From assembly GCA_947396885.1 (NCBI GenBank), contig OX377202.1, forward strand, positions 83,308,408 through 83,372,407: DNA of 64,000 nt, in the 5' to 3' direction. Of this stretch, positions 63,301 to 64,000 are shown one piece after another (position 1 is the first letter of the stretch; every line of letters starts with the position of its first letter). The notes beneath the pieces were generated by a model that did no database searches, was not told the DNA's origin, and saw only the letters and a program-made list of their open reading frames with translations. Source of the stretch: Heligmosomoides polygyrus polygyrus (lineage: Eukaryota; Nematoda; Chromadorea; Rhabditida; Heligmosomidae). The position numbers and the translations under genes were made by a program.

Positions 63301-63303
63301 CAG

Positions 63304-64000
63304 ACGTACTCTTCGTCATGTGAAAGTTGAAGGAACATCGTCGTCGCAGCAGCTGGTCAGAAAGCTGGCCGTGGTCCTCCAGTACAAGGGCGCGGCATAC
63401 GCGCGTGGTGTAAAATTCCTAACTTCGTGTAACATAAATGTTAGATGTAGCTGCTTCACATGCCAACCCCTGCCCCGCTACCACTATAGAGGCCAACGGG
63501 AGGAATTTTTCAGGTCAATTGCCGTCAATTTCAAAGAAAATTTTATCGGTTTTTTTCAGAGTACAACGAGAACTTCACAGTGGTTCTACTGAGGCAGCGT
63601 CGAGCGGCCGGTACCACGGACGGACCTGTCCTTCAACCATCTCCCAGTGTACCCCCATCATCATCTCCCAAAGCGCCCCCACCTCCACCTCCTCCCAAAG
63701 CGCCCCCACCACCACCTCCTAAAGCACCTTCACCACCACTTCTACAAGTGCTCCCACCACCACCTTCCAAAGCGCCTCCACCACCTTCGAAAGCGCCCCC
63801 ACCACCACCTCCCAAAGCGTCCCCACCACCTCCTCCAAAGCCTGCTCCTAAAACACCTCCTCCAAAGCCTGCTCCTAAACCACCTCCTCCAAAGCCTGCT
63901 CCTAAACCACCCCCTCCAAATCCTACTTCTAAACCACCTCCTCCAAAGCCTGCTCCTAAAACACCTCCTCCAAAGCCTGCTACTAAAACACCTCCTCCAA
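63304..64000 (+). CDS. Proline-rich protein, two exons, runs off the window
   Basis: Exon 63304-63407, after ACACAG, reads RTLRHVKVEGTSSSQQLVRK and LAVVLQYKGAAYAR, ending G|GTGTAAA. After a 152-bp intron with the acceptor TTTTTTTCAG, the second exon from 63560 completes a GAG codon. It reads YNENFTVVLLRQRRAAGTTD, then changes to KAPPPPPP-type and finally PPPKPAPK-type repeats to the edge. Phases fit. The repeat tail may be extracellular or an actin-regulator-type polyproline stretch; nothing else identifies the family. Start and end are outside or unseen. Confidence 0.55.

Overview
This looks like a piece of a repeat-rich nematode nuclear genome, probably from a strongylid (hookworm-like) worm. 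That placement is inferred from three things. Two host genes read as close relatives of Caenorhabditis pdl-1 and unc-11. Introns follow the nematode pattern, very short (48 bp) next to very long (3.6 kb), with TTTCAG-type acceptors. RTE-like and CR1-like LINEs, mariner and Tc1 elements and a tRNA-derived SINE fill most of the rest. There is no sign of bacterial operons, rRNA or CRISPR.

Host genes are few. The clearest is a four-exon PDE6-delta (prenyl-binding protein) gene on the + strand at 34.4-39.1 kb, lacking only its first exon. A predicted two-exon gene on the - strand (39.13-39.88 kb) meets it tail to tail, and the two stop codons share one palindromic CTAG. On the - strand at 16.2-19.1 kb are the first two coding exons of an AP180/UNC-11-type ANTH protein, two 3' exons of an unrecognised protein, and a C-terminal exon of phosphoserine aminotransferase; none makes a complete gene. 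The right edge holds a two-exon proline-rich gene that runs off the window. A proline-rich, secreted-type ORF at 43.5-44.1 kb has a spliced-leader-like 13-mer 12 nt before its damaged start and may be a retrocopy.

Mobile DNA by region: 0-5 kb, RTE-like LINE 3' ends, a decayed gag-like stretch and an RTE-like LINE with a mutated active site. 10.8-11.6 kb, a TG microsatellite and two frame-preserving minisatellites (42 and 108 bp). 13-15 and 60.6-61.6 kb, a dispersed unnamed repeat. 19-22 kb, a mariner end, a palindromic MITE and a CR1-like LINE. 24.9 kb, a 183-bp MITE with a 10-bp direct repeat. 26-34 kb, SINEs, an RTE and a decayed mariner. 41.2-42.4 kb, an almost intact mariner with TA target duplications. 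46.8-49.5 kb, a 2,658-bp hAT-type element with perfect 15-bp terminal inverted repeats and an 8-bp target duplication but no visible transposase. 51.5 kb, another mariner. 53.5-56.6 kb, a nearly full-length RTE with endonuclease and RT. 56.6-57.7 kb, a Tc1-type relic. 59.3-60.6 kb, an element with TTA duplications that hosts a CR1-like LINE.

The genes do not form a pathway. The window is best read as small islands of host exons in a thick layer of transposon insertions, several of them nested.
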